Assembly: GCF_019209865.1 (NCBI RefSeq)
Contig: NZ_JAHUTT010000020.1
Location: 1 to 55,010 of the forward strand
Direction of reading: 5' to 3'
Source: Shewanella sp. NIFS-20-20
GTDB taxonomy: Bacteria > Pseudomonadota > Gammaproteobacteria > Enterobacterales > Shewanellaceae
DNA: 55,010 bases
This document shows positions 27,340 to 36,887 of the stretch, piece after piece. Numbering within the stretch: the first letter of the stretch is position 1; the number at the start of each line of letters is the position of its first letter. The translations under genes and the position numbers were made by a program. The notes under the pieces are model-generated. The model was not told where the DNA came from. It searched no databases and saw only the letters and a program-made list of their open reading frames with translations.

Positions 27340-27513
27340 ATGGATTACGGCACATTACAGGGCGTTATCACCATAGTTGTAATGCTGACCTTCGTCGGTA
27401 TATTTGCTTGGGCTTATAGCTCGCGTCAAAAGAAGAATTTCGATGACGCAGCTAATCTGGTTTTCACTGATGATGAGATCCAGAAAATGAAGGACTCAGG
27501 AGAGCAAAAATAA
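27340..27513 (+). CDS. ccoQ: Cytochrome cbb3 oxidase subunit CcoQ
   Basis: A 57-aa protein (MDYGTLQGVITIVVMLTFVG...) with one membrane helix and a charged C-terminal tail (DDEIQKMKDSGEQK), the standard CcoQ form. It has a very strong RBS (AAGGAGG) 8 nt upstream, and its TAA overlaps the ATG of ccoP (TAATG). CcoQ stabilises or assembles the cbb3 complex. Confidence 0.93.
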   Translation: MDYGTLQGVITIVVMLTFVGIFAWAYSSRQKKNFDDAANLVFTDDEIQKMKDSGEQK

Positions 27514-28481
27514 TGAGTAGCTTCTGGAGCGTATGGATTACCGTGCTCACCCTTATCGTCATCGCTGGCTGTGTATTTTTATTGCGTGCATGCTCTAAAA
27601 ATACCACTGGGGTAGATGAAGGAGAGTCAATGGGCCACAGCTTTGACGGGATTGAAGAAATCAACAATCCTCTGCCAAAGTGGTGGAGTTACATGTTCTA
27701 TATCACTATCGTGTTTGGCTTAGTGTATTTAGCGCTTTACCCCGGTTTAGGTAACTATAAAGGTTTACTTGGCTGGACTAGTTCGAACCAAGGTATTGGT
27801 ACTGAACAAGGGATTAAAGCCGAGTCTTTGCAAGCCGTTGAAGCCGCAAAAGCTAATGGTATGTTGGTGCAATACGACCGTGAGGTCGCCAGTGCCGATG
27901 CCAAATTTGGCCCTATCTTCAGTGCGTTCGCTAACACGCCATTGGAAGAGTTAGTGAAAAATGAAGAGGCATTAAAAGTCGGCGGTCGTCTGTACTTACA
28001 AAACTGTGCTCAGTGTCATGGTTCAGATGCTCGTGGGAGCAAAGGCTTCCCTAACTTAACTGATAATGCTTGGCTGTACGGCGGTGATTTGGCCACGATC
28101 AAGACGACCTTGCTCAATGGTCGTAACGGTATGATGCCACCTAAAGGCGGCTTACCGATTGATGACAGCGAAGTCTCTGGTTTGGTGGAGTACGTCGTGT
28201 CGTTGTCAGGCCGACCTCATAAAGCTGAATTAGCCGCTCAAGGCCAAGCCAGTTGGATGAAAGGTTGTTTTGCCTGTCATGGTATGGATGGTACCGGTAA
28301 CAAGTTTGTCGGAGCCCCTAACCTGACCGATGAAATATGGTTATACGGTGGCAGTCGTGGCGCGATTGACGAAAGTATCGTCTTAGGTCGTCATGGTGTG
28401 ATGCCAGCGTGGAAAGACATTTTAGGTGAAGATAAGGTGCATGTAATTGCCGCTTATGTTTACAGCTTGTCCAATCAGTAA
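27513..28481 (+). CDS. ccoP: Cytochrome cbb3 oxidase subunit III (dihaem)
   Basis: A 322-aa protein with two N-terminal membrane segments and two cytochrome c domains: haem sites CAQCH (in LQNCAQCHGSD) and CFACH (in KGCFACHGMD). Each is followed by an axial Met region (NGMMPPKGG and GVMPAWKD). It is the electron entry subunit. Translation is coupled to ccoQ. A terminator follows, so the downstream assembly genes start a new unit or rely on read-through. Confidence 0.97.
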   Translation: MSSFWSVWITVLTLIVIAGCVFLLRACSKNTTGVDEGESMGHSFDGIEEINNPLPKWWSYMFYITIVFGLVYLALYPGLGNYKGLLGWTSSNQGIGTEQGIKAESLQAVEAAKANGMLVQYDREVASADAKFGPIFSAFANTPLEELVKNEEALKVGGRLYLQNCAQCHGSDARGSKGFPNLTDNAWLYGGDLATIKTTLLNGRNGMMPPKGGLPIDDSEVSGLVEYVVSLSGRPHKAELAAQGQASWMKGCFACHGMDGTGNKFVGAPNLTDEIWLYGGSRGAIDESIVLGRHGVMPAWKDILGEDKVHVIAAYVYSLSNQ

Positions 28482-28498
28482 ATAACCGTTAAATCAAT

Positions 28499-28530
28499 GG
28501 GCTCCGATTGACATCGGGGCCCTTTTTTTT
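28499..28530 (+). terminator. Terminator after ccoNOQP
   Basis: Stem GGGCTCCGAT / ATCGGGGCCC (one G-T pair) with a TGAC loop, followed by eight T. Confidence 0.92.
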
Positions 28531-28586
28531 CAGTGATAACTCACGATTTAATGGTAAAATAGCAAAAACAATAAATAGGTATAGTC

Positions 28587-29066
28587 ATGAGTACACAACT
28601 CGCCTGGTATAAGCAGTTCTGGCCCTGGTTTCTCATCTTATTGCCTGGCACAGTCGTCGTTGCCAGCTTTATCACCATGAAAATTGCCCTCGATAATGCA
28701 GATTCACTGGTAGCTGAGGATTACTATAAAGCCGGCAAAGCCATTAATATGGATTTAGGCAAAATCAAATATGCTAAACAAATTGGCATGCAATTCACCC
28801 TCAATGTTAATGACAACGAATTAATCATCACTCAGCAAGGTGGTCCTGAATATCAGGCGGCGCTGAATGTGCGTTTTTATCATCCCACACTTGAAGACCG
28901 TGATATGCAGTTAATGGCAACCAGTGATGCTAATGGTGCCTATCGATTCACCATGGATACTAATCCTTCCGGTGCGTGGGAAGTGCGACTCGAAGGCTTT
29001 GACGCCAAATGGCGTATCCAAAAACGCCTCGATTTACGCAATAATGGTGAGTATTGGTTGAACTAA
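28587..29066 (+). CDS. FixH family cbb3 assembly protein
   Basis: A 159-aa protein with an N-terminal membrane helix (WPWFLILLPGTVVVASF) and a periplasmic beta-rich domain. It shows the FixH features of LVAEDYYKAGKAIN and a C-terminal WRIQKRLDL. FixH (CcoH) is needed for cbb3 oxidase assembly, probably with the CcoI copper ATPase. It lies 3 bp upstream of ccoI. A CcoG ferredoxin-like gene is not present in this cluster. Confidence 0.88.
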   Translation: MSTQLAWYKQFWPWFLILLPGTVVVASFITMKIALDNADSLVAEDYYKAGKAINMDLGKIKYAKQIGMQFTLNVNDNELIITQQGGPEYQAALNVRFYHPTLEDRDMQLMATSDANGAYRFTMDTNPSGAWEVRLEGFDAKWRIQKRLDLRNNGEYWLN

Positions 29067-29069
29067 TAT

Positions 29070-31487
29070 ATGTCAACAACTCCTTGTTTTCACTGCCATG
29101 AACCGGTTGTTCAAGGCAGTCTTTTCACTGTTATTATCCAAGGCCAACCTCAGGCCATGTGTTGTCCCGGCTGCGCCGCGGTGGCAGAAGCCATTATCCA
29201 GGCTGGATTGACTAACTATTACCAATATCGCACTGAGCCTGGTAGCAGTCAGCAAGGGTTAGTGCCTGAGCAACTCAATCAATTTAGCGCCTACGATTTA
29301 TCGGAAGTTCAACAAGATTTTGTCACTCAAGAGCAAGATCTTAGCCGAATATCCTTATCGCTCGATGGCATCACCTGTGCCGCTTGTGCTTGGCTCATTG
29401 AGCACAAGGTCAGTTCGTTAGCCGGCATCCGACGAATTTCAGTTAATAGCACCACCCAAAGAGCGCTGATATTTTACGAGCCCGATAGCATCACTATCAG
29501 TGCCATCCTCAATGAAATTAGTCGCATCGGCTATCAAGCGGCGCCTTTCACGCTCGAAGTGCAAGAGTTAAAAAGCCAACGCCAAGGCAAACAATTCCTA
29601 CTTAGGCTTGGCTTAGCTGGCTTTGCGACCATGCAAGTCATGATGTTTGCATTGGCCTTGTATTCAGGCTTTTTTAGCGATCTGGAACTGGAATTTCGAA
29701 ATTATTTTCGTTGGGTTAGCTTAATATTTTCGGCGCCAGTGGTGTTTTATTCAGCCGCCCCTTTTTATTTCAGTGCACTTCGCTCCTTGCTTAGCGGTCG
29801 GGTCAATATGGACGTTTCGGTGTCCATCGCCATTGGTGGGGCTTACATCGCCAGTGTCATCGCCACGATTAATGGCAACGGTGAAGTCTATTTCGAATCG
29901 GTCACCATGTTCACTTTCTTCCTGTTATTAGGCAGATATTTCGAGCAAAAAGCCTTACAGACGGCCTCCATCAGTGCCAGCAATTTACAAAAGGTCATTC
30001 CCCTCACCGCACGCCTAGTATTAGTCGATGGCTATCGCGACATTGCCGCCAAACAACTGGCCATTGGCGATGTAATCCAAGTGTTACCTGGTGATAGTAT
30101 TGCCGCCGACGGTGATATCATAAAAGGCCAATCTAGCTGTAATGAGTCGATGTTAACGGGCGAACAGACGCCGATGCTCAAGCAAGTGGGTGATCCTGTT
30201 TTTGCGGGTAGTATCAATCTTGATCAAACGCTTGAAGTCAGAGTCACCGCGTTAGGCGCGGATCAATTGGTGTCGAAAATTATTTTACTGCAAGAAGCGG
30301 CGTCTCACACTAAGCCCAAAATCGCGGAATTAGCCAATCGTCTCTCGGGTATTTTCTCTACCATTATCATCCTAATTGCGACTTTAACCTATATCGCGTG
30401 GATGTGGTTAGACCCGAGCGATGCCTTCTGGGTGACCTTATCGGTCTTGGTGGCCACCTGCCCTTGCGCTTTGGCATTAGCTACCCCTACCGCTGTCACT
30501 TGCACCACAGGTCAACTGACTAAAATGGGGATCATAGTCCGACGGGCCAGCGTGTTTGAAGCCATGCCACGCTTAACCCATGTGGTATTTGATAAAACAG
30601 GCACCCTAACTTGCGGTAACCTTAGCCTACGCCAATGCCAGCTCGCTCCCACGTCCGATGAGCCATCGTTATTGAATTTAATTGCCAATATTGAACAAGG
30701 TTCGCTCCATCCCATAGCCAATGCCTGTCGCAGTTATTTGCGGCAAAAATTAGACTTACACGCCGTGCGCCAGCATGTCGGTAAAGGGCTTACTGCCGAT
30801 TATCAAGGACACAGTTATCGTGTAGGTCACTATTCATTTGCTTGTGATCAAGCGCAATTGCCTGACTGGTATATCGAGCCGCCTGCCAATCCGCTTGAAC
30901 AGCAGGTCTGGTTAAGCTGTGATCAGCAACCGTTAGCATGCTTGGTGTTCACTGATGAGCTAAGACAAGATGCGCACACCACGGTCAGTCAATTATTCGC
31001 TAAGGGTATCAAGGTCAGCATTGCCAGTGGTGATCATTCCGAGCAAGTCGAAGCATTAGCGCATCAACTCGGCATTGATACTGTGCATAGTGCGTTATTG
31101 CCTGAAGATAAACTCAAGCTTATCCACTCGCTGCAAGCACAAGGTGAATGTGTTGCCATGTTCGGCGATGGCATTAATGACGCCCCGGTATTGGCTGCCG
31201 CCAATTTATCGGTAGCCATGGGCAGTGGCAGTGCCATTGCCAAAAACAGTGCCGATATGATTTTACTTGGTGATCACCTTTCGCGTTTTGTCGCGGCACT
31301 TTCTTTGTCCAAGGCCACATCTCGGATTATTTATCAGAATTTATACTGGGCATTAGGATACAATCTACTCATTATTCCTTTGGCAGTCACAGGTCAGGTA
31401 TACCCCTATATTGCAGCATTAGGTATGTCTCTGAGTTCATTAATTGTGGTGTCTAATAGCTTGCGTTTACTAAGGATGCGTCCATGA
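29070..31487 (+). CDS. ccoI: Copper P-type ATPase for cbb3 biogenesis (CcoI/FixI, CopA2-like)
   Basis: An 805-aa P1B-ATPase. It has an N-terminal Cys-rich domain (CFHCHEP and CCPGCAAVAEAI), an HMA domain with GITCAACAW, eight membrane helices with the metal-transport CPC (ATCPCALALATP), phosphorylation DKTGTLT, the HP motif in SLHPIA, and hinge GDGINDAPV. Family role: slow Cu+ export to the periplasm to load the CuB site of CcoN. Its stop overlaps the ccoS start. Confidence 0.95.
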   Translation: MSTTPCFHCHEPVVQGSLFTVIIQGQPQAMCCPGCAAVAEAIIQAGLTNYYQYRTEPGSSQQGLVPEQLNQFSAYDLSEVQQDFVTQEQDLSRISLSLDGITCAACAWLIEHKVSSLAGIRRISVNSTTQRALIFYEPDSITISAILNEISRIGYQAAPFTLEVQELKSQRQGKQFLLRLGLAGFATMQVMMFALALYSGFFSDLELEFRNYFRWVSLIFSAPVVFYSAAPFYFSALRSLLSGRVNMDVSVSIAIGGAYIASVIATINGNGEVYFESVTMFTFFLLLGRYFEQKALQTASISASNLQKVIPLTARLVLVDGYRDIAAKQLAIGDVIQVLPGDSIAADGDIIKGQSSCNESMLTGEQTPMLKQVGDPVFAGSINLDQTLEVRVTALGADQLVSKIILLQEAASHTKPKIAELANRLSGIFSTIIILIATLTYIAWMWLDPSDAFWVTLSVLVATCPCALALATPTAVTCTTGQLTKMGIIVRRASVFEAMPRLTHVVFDKTGTLTCGNLSLRQCQLAPTSDEPSLLNLIANIEQGSLHPIANACRSYLRQKLDLHAVRQHVGKGLTADYQGHSYRVGHYSFACDQAQLPDWYIEPPANPLEQQVWLSCDQQPLACLVFTDELRQDAHTTVSQLFAKGIKVSIASGDHSEQVEALAHQLGIDTVHSALLPEDKLKLIHSLQAQGECVAMFGDGINDAPVLAAANLSVAMGSGSAIAKNSADMILLGDHLSRFVAALSLSKATSRIIYQNLYWALGYNLLIIPLAVTGQVYPYIAALGMSLSSLIVVSNSLRLLRMRP

Positions 31488-31678
31488 GCATTATTTACGT
31501 GTTAATTCCCATCGCCATGATTTTCGTTGCCATCGCGGTTGCGGTGTTTTTTTGGGCGGTAAAAAGTGATCAGTTTGATGACCTTGAGCGCCAAAGCATG
31601 TCGATATTGTTTGATGATGAGCCCAAGCAAGCAGCACCAGAGCCCGACGCCCCTAAGATAAAGGACACTCAACCTTAA
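31484..31678 (+). CDS. ccoS: cbb3 oxidase maturation protein CcoS
   Basis: A 64-aa protein with one membrane helix (IYVLIPIAMIFVAIAVAVFFW) then the typical SDQFDDLERQSMSILFDDE. CcoS is required for cofactor insertion into CcoN. It overlaps ccoI by 4 bp and the next gene by 1 bp. Confidence 0.95.
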   Translation: MSIIYVLIPIAMIFVAIAVAVFFWAVKSDQFDDLERQSMSILFDDEPKQAAPEPDAPKIKDTQP

Positions 31679-32370
31679 TGGATTTAAGTCTTACTGCCGC
31701 CATCCTTGTCGGTTTAATGGGCGCGGGTCATTGTTTTGGCATGTGTGGCGGTTTAGTGGGGGCGTTTTCCAGTCATATCCCTTCGCGCCGTGCTGAGCCA
31801 TTGCTGGTGACTCAACTCAAATTCCAATTGGCTTATAATGGTGGTCGGCTTATTTCGTACGCTGCTGCAGGAGCCATCGCCGCTGGGCTCGGTCAAGGCT
31901 TAGGTCAACTCATTGCAGTGGATGATTACTTAGTCTATTTACGACTCCTGGCTGGAATGATGATGATCTTAACGGGTTTGTATATTGCGCGCTGGTTTTC
32001 CGGATTATTAGTTATTGAAGCTGGTGGCAAGCGACTATGGCGATATATACAACCGATAGGACAGCGGATTTTACCCTTAGACACCTTGCCAAAGGCCACC
32101 ATGGCAGGCATGGTATGGGGCTGGTTACCTTGTGGTTTAGTTTATAGTATGTTGACTTGGGCGATTGCCTCTGGCGATGTCGCTCAAGGTGCACTGACCA
32201 TGTTAGCTTTTGGTCTGGGCACCCTACCGGCCCTATTTTTTACTGGTGTAGCCACCCAACGCCTCGCTCGTTGGTTACAAAACCAATCTGTAAAAACGAT
32301 CTCAGGTCTGTTATTAATCGGCTTTGGCGTGCAAACCTGGTACGTGGCCTATCAACAATTGTCCTTATGA
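31678..32370 (+). CDS. SafE/TauE-like membrane protein of the cco assembly cluster
   Basis: A 230-aa polytopic protein with six hydrophobic segments, starting GLMGAGHCFGMCGGLVGAFS, the GHCxGMCGG motif of the DsbD-like/SafE-like (YfgG, CcdA-related) family commonly found after ccoS. The paired Cys-His motifs near the N terminus and GMVWGWLPCGLVYSML suggest metal or thiol handling in oxidase maturation (inference). Translation is coupled to ccoS (TAATG). Confidence 0.85.
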   Translation: MDLSLTAAILVGLMGAGHCFGMCGGLVGAFSSHIPSRRAEPLLVTQLKFQLAYNGGRLISYAAAGAIAAGLGQGLGQLIAVDDYLVYLRLLAGMMMILTGLYIARWFSGLLVIEAGGKRLWRYIQPIGQRILPLDTLPKATMAGMVWGWLPCGLVYSMLTWAIASGDVAQGALTMLAFGLGTLPALFFTGVATQRLARWLQNQSVKTISGLLLIGFGVQTWYVAYQQLSL

Positions 32371-32440
32371 AATGTACGCGACTAGCTCAGCTAGACTTAA
32401 TGGTTTACCATAATGGCGTCCGCCAAGATTGAGAGTAAGT

Positions 32441-33193
32441 ATGAGTGTAGAACCGAACAAACATCGTCGTATGGCTAACCCTAACTGTGCAATTCATTGT
32501 CATGATTGCAGCATGGGTACCCTATGTATTCCTTTTACGCTGAATAACAATGAACTTGATCAACTGGACAATATCATAGAGCGTAAAAAACCAGTTCAAA
32601 AAGGCGAACAAATTTTTAAGTCTGGTGATGCGCTAAAGTCTTTATTTGCTATTCGCTCAGGAACAGTCAAAAGCTTTACGATTACCGAACAAGGTGATGA
32701 ACAAATCACTGGCTTTCACTTAGCCGGTGATGTCATCGGCTTTGATGGCATTAACAGCCAGCTACATCAAAGTTTTGCTCAGGCACTCGAAACCTCAATG
32801 GTGTGTGAGATCCCTTATGCGACTTTAGATGAGTTGTCAGGCACCATGCCGAAATTACGTCAGCAGATCATGCGGTTGATGAGTCATGAAATCATTAGTG
32901 ATCAAGACATGATTTTATTGCTGAGTAAAAAGAACGCCGAAGAAAGATTAGCAGCCTTTATCAGTAATTTGGCGCGTCGTTTTGCTAGCCGAGGTTTTTC
33001 GCCAAAAGAGTTTAGATTAACCATGACTCGTGGTGATATTGGTAATTATCTTGGCCTCACGGTGGAAACTATTAGCCGATTATTAGGCCGTTTTCAAAAA
33101 GCCGGATTAATTGAAGTTAAAGGAAAATATATTACTATCCTCGACTTTAATCAGCTGGCACAATTGGCTGGTAACGCTAGAATGGTTCGCTAA
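32441..33193 (+). CDS. etrA: Oxygen-sensing regulator EtrA (Fnr)
   Basis: A 250-aa CRP/FNR-family regulator from ATG 32441 ([10 protein letters not shown]), with GAGAGTAAGT upstream; an ATG at 32429 would add MRVS. The Fe-S ligands are in exact FNR spacing: Cys16, Cys20, Cys23, Cys29 ([14 protein letters not shown]), plus a fifth Cys in SMVCEIPY. The recognition helix [13 protein letters not shown] has the E-x-x-S-R that reads TTGAT. It should bind as a 4Fe-4S dimer under anoxia. Candidate sites lie upstream of ccoN. Confidence 0.96.
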   Translation: MSVEPNKHRRMANPNCAIHCHDCSMGTLCIPFTLNNNELDQLDNIIERKKPVQKGEQIFKSGDALKSLFAIRSGTVKSFTITEQGDEQITGFHLAGDVIGFDGINSQLHQSFAQALETSMVCEIPYATLDELSGTMPKLRQQIMRLMSHEIISDQDMILLLSKKNAEERLAAFISNLARRFASRGFSPKEFRLTMTRGDIGNYLGLTVETISRLLGRFQKAGLIEVKGKYITILDFNQLAQLAGNARMVR

Positions 33194-33231
33194 CTTGCTA
33201 AGTGATAGGCACTGGGGCGGGCCGTAATCAT

Positions 33232-33248
33232 TAGGTTAACTTAACCTA
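33232..33248. promoter_or_regulatory. 17-bp palindrome directly upstream of uspE
   Basis: TAGGTTAA-C-TTAACCTA is a perfect dyad ending a few bases before the AAGGAG RBS. It could be an operator or a translation-controlling hairpin. Confidence 0.4.
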
Positions 33249-33260
33249 TAAGGAGACATT

Positions 33261-34193
33261 ATGAGGGATTATCATAAGTTGCTAGTGGTCATCGATCCCA
33301 CGACCGATGCGCAAGCGGCTTTAGATAGAGCCGTTGAACTGGCTAAACATCATCAAGCCGCGATTACCGTATTCCTGTCTATTTTTGACCTTTCTTATGA
33401 AATGACATCCATTCTATCCAGTGTAGAACGTGAAGCCATGCGTCAAGGGGTGATTAACCAGCGCAGCGCTTGGCTTGATGACTTATTGCAACCTTACCGC
33501 AATCAAGGCGCTCAGATTAATTCCGAAGTGGTTTGGCATAACCGTCCCTTTGAAAGCATCATCAATTTTGCGATGGAGCATCAGTTTGATTTAATTATCA
33601 AAGCCACCCATGCCCATGATAAATTGAAATCAGTGATCTTTACCCCAACCGATTGGCACCTCATGCGCAAAGCCCCGATGCCAGTACTGATGGTCAAAGA
33701 TCATGCATGGGGCACCAAAGGCAAAATCTTATGTGCCGTCAATATCAACAGTGATGAAACCGATAAAGATAGCTTAAATCATATTATTGTTAAGCAAGGC
33801 ATCTTGCTGGCTCGTCAATTTGATGCCGAAGTTCACCTTGTGAATGGTTATCCTGGTACACCGGTTAATTTAGCCATCGAACTGCCTGACTTTGATGCCA
33901 AAAGCTTTAATGATTCAATTAAAAATCAACACCAACAACGGATTGAACACTTAGCGCATCACTATGGTATTGCGACATCCTACTGCCATGTGGAAGAAGG
34001 CTTGCCTGAAGATGTCATTCCGCAAATGGCACAATCATTAGATGTGCAATTGGTCATCTTGGGCACCGTAGGCAGAACCAGCTTATCGGCAGCCCTCATA
34101 GGGAATACCGCTGAACATGTGATTGATTCGTTAGATTGTGACTTATTGGCAGTAAAACCCCAGGGATTTCGCTCGCCACTGCAGTCAAATTAA
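33261..34193 (+). CDS. uspE: Universal stress protein E
   Basis: A 310-aa tandem-Usp protein. The first domain (~1-150) begins DYHKLLVVIDPTTDAQAAL. The second (~155-305) ends in GTVGRTSLSAALIGNTAEHVI, like the GxxGRxGxxxxxxGNTAE phosphate-binding loop. Length and fnr-uspE-ttcA order match other gammaproteobacteria. UspE is cytoplasmic and linked to stress resistance and aggregation. RBS AAGGAGA precedes the ATG. Confidence 0.93.
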   Translation: MRDYHKLLVVIDPTTDAQAALDRAVELAKHHQAAITVFLSIFDLSYEMTSILSSVEREAMRQGVINQRSAWLDDLLQPYRNQGAQINSEVVWHNRPFESIINFAMEHQFDLIIKATHAHDKLKSVIFTPTDWHLMRKAPMPVLMVKDHAWGTKGKILCAVNINSDETDKDSLNHIIVKQGILLARQFDAEVHLVNGYPGTPVNLAIELPDFDAKSFNDSIKNQHQQRIEHLAHHYGIATSYCHVEEGLPEDVIPQMAQSLDVQLVILGTVGRTSLSAALIGNTAEHVIDSLDCDLLAVKPQGFRSPLQSN

Positions 34194-34242
34194 GCGACCG
34201 TGACTAAGCGCTTTACCCTATTGCCAAACAAATGCATAATAC

Positions 34243-34276
34243 GCGCCCTGTAACTTAGCTGTCGGGCGCTTTTTTT
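34243..34276 (+). terminator. Terminator between uspE and ttcA
   Basis: Stem GCGCCC/GGGCGC with a 15-nt loop, followed by a seven-T run that ends at the ttcA ATG. Confidence 0.7.
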
Positions 34277-35227
34277 ATGTCAGAAGAATTAATCAAGAAG
34301 CAAATCACTCGTTTAAACAAATTACAGAAACGTCTTCGTCGTGAAGTCGGTTCTGCTATCGCCGATTACAACATGATTGAAGAAGGCGATCGTGTGATGT
34401 GTTGCCTTTCTGGCGGCAAAGACAGTTATGCGATGCTGGATATTTTATTAAACCTGCAAGCGCGAGCACCGATTAAGTTTGAGGTCGTCGCTGTCAACTT
34501 AGATCAAAAGCAACCAGGTTTCCCAGAAGACATCTTACCTGCCTATCTTGATACGCTTGGTGTGACTTACCATATTTTGGAAAAAGACACTTACTCTATC
34601 GTTAAAGATAAAGTGCCTGAAGGCAAGACCACCTGCGCCTTATGTTCTCGCCTGCGCCGTGGCACCCTCTATGGTTTTGCTCAGCGCATTGGCGCCACTA
34701 AAATTGCCCTGGGTCATCACCGAGATGACATCATCGAAACCCTATTTCTCAATATGTTTTTCGGTGGCAAGATGAAAGCCATGCCGCCTAAACTGTTATC
34801 TGATGATGGCGCCAACATGGTGATCCGACCATTAGCCTATTCTCGTGAAAAAGATATTGCGGAATATGCCGAGCTTAAACAGTTCCCGATCATTCCATGT
34901 AACTTATGTGGATCGCAAGAAAACCTCAAACGTCAAGCAGTCAAAGACATGCTCAAGTCATGGGATAAGCAGTTCCCAGGTCGCATTGAAACCATTTTTA
35001 CCGCGATGCAAAATACGGCCCCGTCACAAGGCGTAGACAGAGAGCAATTCGATTTTCTCAGCCTAACACGCAATCCAAACGCTAAGCCCTCTGGTGAAGT
35101 GGCTGAGGCTGACTTACCCGCCTTCGATTTTATGGATGTGTCGAATTCCGGTCACATTGATCTCGATGCGGCCTCACGCCGTGACAACGAGCAACGTATC
35201 GACGTGGTTAGTGTATTTACACCTTAA
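34277..35227 (+). CDS. ttcA: tRNA 2-thiocytidine biosynthesis protein TtcA
   Basis: A 316-aa PP-loop ATPase that makes s2C32 in tRNA. The ATP-binding SGGKDS is at residues 45-50. The Fe-S ligand cysteines are Cys120 and Cys123 ([10 protein letters not shown]) and a CNLC pair at 208-211. The PPKLLSDDG loop is present. The ATG follows the T-run of the upstream terminator with no SD sequence. An internal start would cut conserved sequence, so I keep this one. Confidence 0.95.
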   Translation: MSEELIKKQITRLNKLQKRLRREVGSAIADYNMIEEGDRVMCCLSGGKDSYAMLDILLNLQARAPIKFEVVAVNLDQKQPGFPEDILPAYLDTLGVTYHILEKDTYSIVKDKVPEGKTTCALCSRLRRGTLYGFAQRIGATKIALGHHRDDIIETLFLNMFFGGKMKAMPPKLLSDDGANMVIRPLAYSREKDIAEYAELKQFPIIPCNLCGSQENLKRQAVKDMLKSWDKQFPGRIETIFTAMQNTAPSQGVDREQFDFLSLTRNPNAKPSGEVAEADLPAFDFMDVSNSGHIDLDAASRRDNEQRIDVVSVFTP

Positions 35228-35242
35228 TTGCGCTGCGCGCAT

Positions 35243-35273
35243 AAAAAAGGTCAGCAAATTGCTGACCTTTTTT
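35243..35273. terminator. Bidirectional terminator between ttcA and DUF2987 gene
   Basis: A perfect 13-bp stem (AAAAAAGGTCAGC / GCTGACCTTTTTT) with a 5-nt loop, U-rich on both strands. Confidence 0.95.
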
Positions 35274-35279
35274 GTGACA

Positions 35280-35909
35280 TTACTTCACCCAAGGGCTAAT
35301 AATTTGCGGGGCATGACTAAAGCCTAATGTCGTGGCTTCAGCGATTTGAGCGGCAGAAAATGTCCATTGTTTCGCTTCCCCTAAACTGCGGCCATTTAAG
35401 ATAGCTTCACTGCTGTTAGTAAAGGTAAATTGCAGGCCTTTAAGCGGTTCATGGAACAAGCGCATTGGGAACCCTTTGAGCATCGCCTGTAAACTGTCCA
35501 TCTCGTGATACAGTTGCTTCAAACGCTGGCTATCATAATTGGTACTCAATGCTTTCGCGCGAATTTGCACCGCTATCCCGCACTGACTTGCATCCCCTTC
35601 AATGTCGAGTTTCACCATGGCGCGATCTTGCTTTAACCTTTGATCATAGGGCAAAAATAGACGCTGCTCTTTGGTAAAAGTGACAGGAAAAGTTTCTTTT
35701 TCAGTGACGATACTGGCCTTATCTAACACACATTGAGCGTTTTTCGGCACACTAAAGGTTAATTCCACTAATTGCAGCTCAGCCTTATCGGCTTGCTTAA
35801 TACGCGAAAAAAAGTCCTCATAGCTCAGCGACACTTCCGTTGCGCCCGCAGTACAACTCACTACAGTTAGCCAACCGACGACTCGTGCTAATCCTTTAAC
35901 GTAATTCAT
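35280..35909 (-). CDS. DUF2987 family exported protein
   Basis: A 209-aa protein with a signal peptide (MNYVKGLARVVGWLTVVSCTAGA) and mixed alpha/beta sequence. The opening LSYEDFFSRIKQADKAELQLVELTF is typical of DUF2987 proteins of Shewanella/Vibrio relatives. Function unknown. It lies 2 bp after the Bax gene, so probably co-transcribed with it. Confidence 0.8.
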   Translation of the reverse strand: MNYVKGLARVVGWLTVVSCTAGATEVSLSYEDFFSRIKQADKAELQLVELTFSVPKNAQCVLDKASIVTEKETFPVTFTKEQRLFLPYDQRLKQDRAMVKLDIEGDASQCGIAVQIRAKALSTNYDSQRLKQLYHEMDSLQAMLKGFPMRLFHEPLKGLQFTFTNSSEAILNGRSLGEAKQWTFSAAQIAEATTLGFSHAPQIISPWVK

Positions 35910-35911
35910 GA

Positions 35912-36721
35912 TTATCCTTCAGAGACTAAGAAATCTTGGTTGTGTTGAAGCATTTGTAACAGCTCATCAATATATTCGCCTTGACGCTCAGAATAATTAA
36001 TCAAGCCATGAATGAGCGCCGTAGCGTTAGGTTCTTGACCGTCGCGGCGCATATCCAAGCGTATGGTTCTAAGCGTCTGATAAGCGGCGTTGGTATTGAG
36101 GTTACGCATATAAGAAGAGACCGAGGCGTTGACTGAGTCAAATTTAGCCACCTCATGGTTCATGCCTTCGGTGCGCGATAATGGCACTAAGCCGCAGCCC
36201 TTCTTAAAGCACCACTGACCAAAAAAATTGAAGCCCATACGCGCAAAGCGGCTGGTACCCCATCCCGATTCATTGGCCGCTTGGATCAGCACCATATTTT
36301 GCGGAATAACATCGACACGCTTAAGTAATCTTTGCAATCTCTCGGCATTGATTGCTTGAGGAGTTAACTTGTATTTTGAGGCGAGTGCAGTGAGGTAATC
36401 AACGGTATCGTCATCTAAGGTGTTACCAGCTTGTAATTGCTGCTGAAATTCGATAATCATCGATCTTTCTTTGGCGATAATGGCATTTTCTCTTTCAATC
36501 GATGGGGTTAAAAAATCAAAGAAGGCTATCTTCTTCTCCTTTACATCGGTAATGCTGTTAAAGTCTGGAATTTTTTCCGCTGCAACCTCAGTTTTTACCA
36601 CCGTGGCGACTTTAGCTTGTTTTATCTCTAAATCGGGAATTAACCATACCCTTAACCCATAGATAATCACGATGGCCGCTGCTAGCGCCAATAGTGTTTT
36701 AGTCAACATACCCGTTTTCAA
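35912..36721 (-). CDS. bax: Bax-like glucosaminidase-domain protein
   Basis: A 269-aa protein with one N-terminal membrane helix (LLALAAAIVIIYGL) and a C-terminal glucosaminidase (Flg/LytD-like) domain: VLIQAANESGWGTSRFARMG contains the Glu expected to be catalytic, then NFFGQWCF and VSSYMRNLNTN. Predicted inner-membrane-anchored peptidoglycan hydrolase. The start is a TTG (36721) with AAGGG upstream; ATG 36709 is an alternative. Confidence 0.85.
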   Translation of the reverse strand: MKTGMLTKTLLALAAAIVIIYGLRVWLIPDLEIKQAKVATVVKTEVAAEKIPDFNSITDVKEKKIAFFDFLTPSIERENAIIAKERSMIIEFQQQLQAGNTLDDDTVDYLTALASKYKLTPQAINAERLQRLLKRVDVIPQNMVLIQAANESGWGTSRFARMGFNFFGQWCFKKGCGLVPLSRTEGMNHEVAKFDSVNASVSSYMRNLNTNAAYQTLRTIRLDMRRDGQEPNATALIHGLINYSERQGEYIDELLQMLQHNQDFLVSEG

Positions 36722-36887
36722 TCACATACCCTTAGTTGGTCGTCATGGTCTAATAGACAGTCAAAAATTCGCTGCATTATAAAGTATTTATTTTAATTCA
36801 CCAATTTAAGCACTCGCATCGCTACAATTTGAGTTAAAATACTAAGGTTAATTTAACGAATTATGGGAACTCATGGAGGAAAACCTG

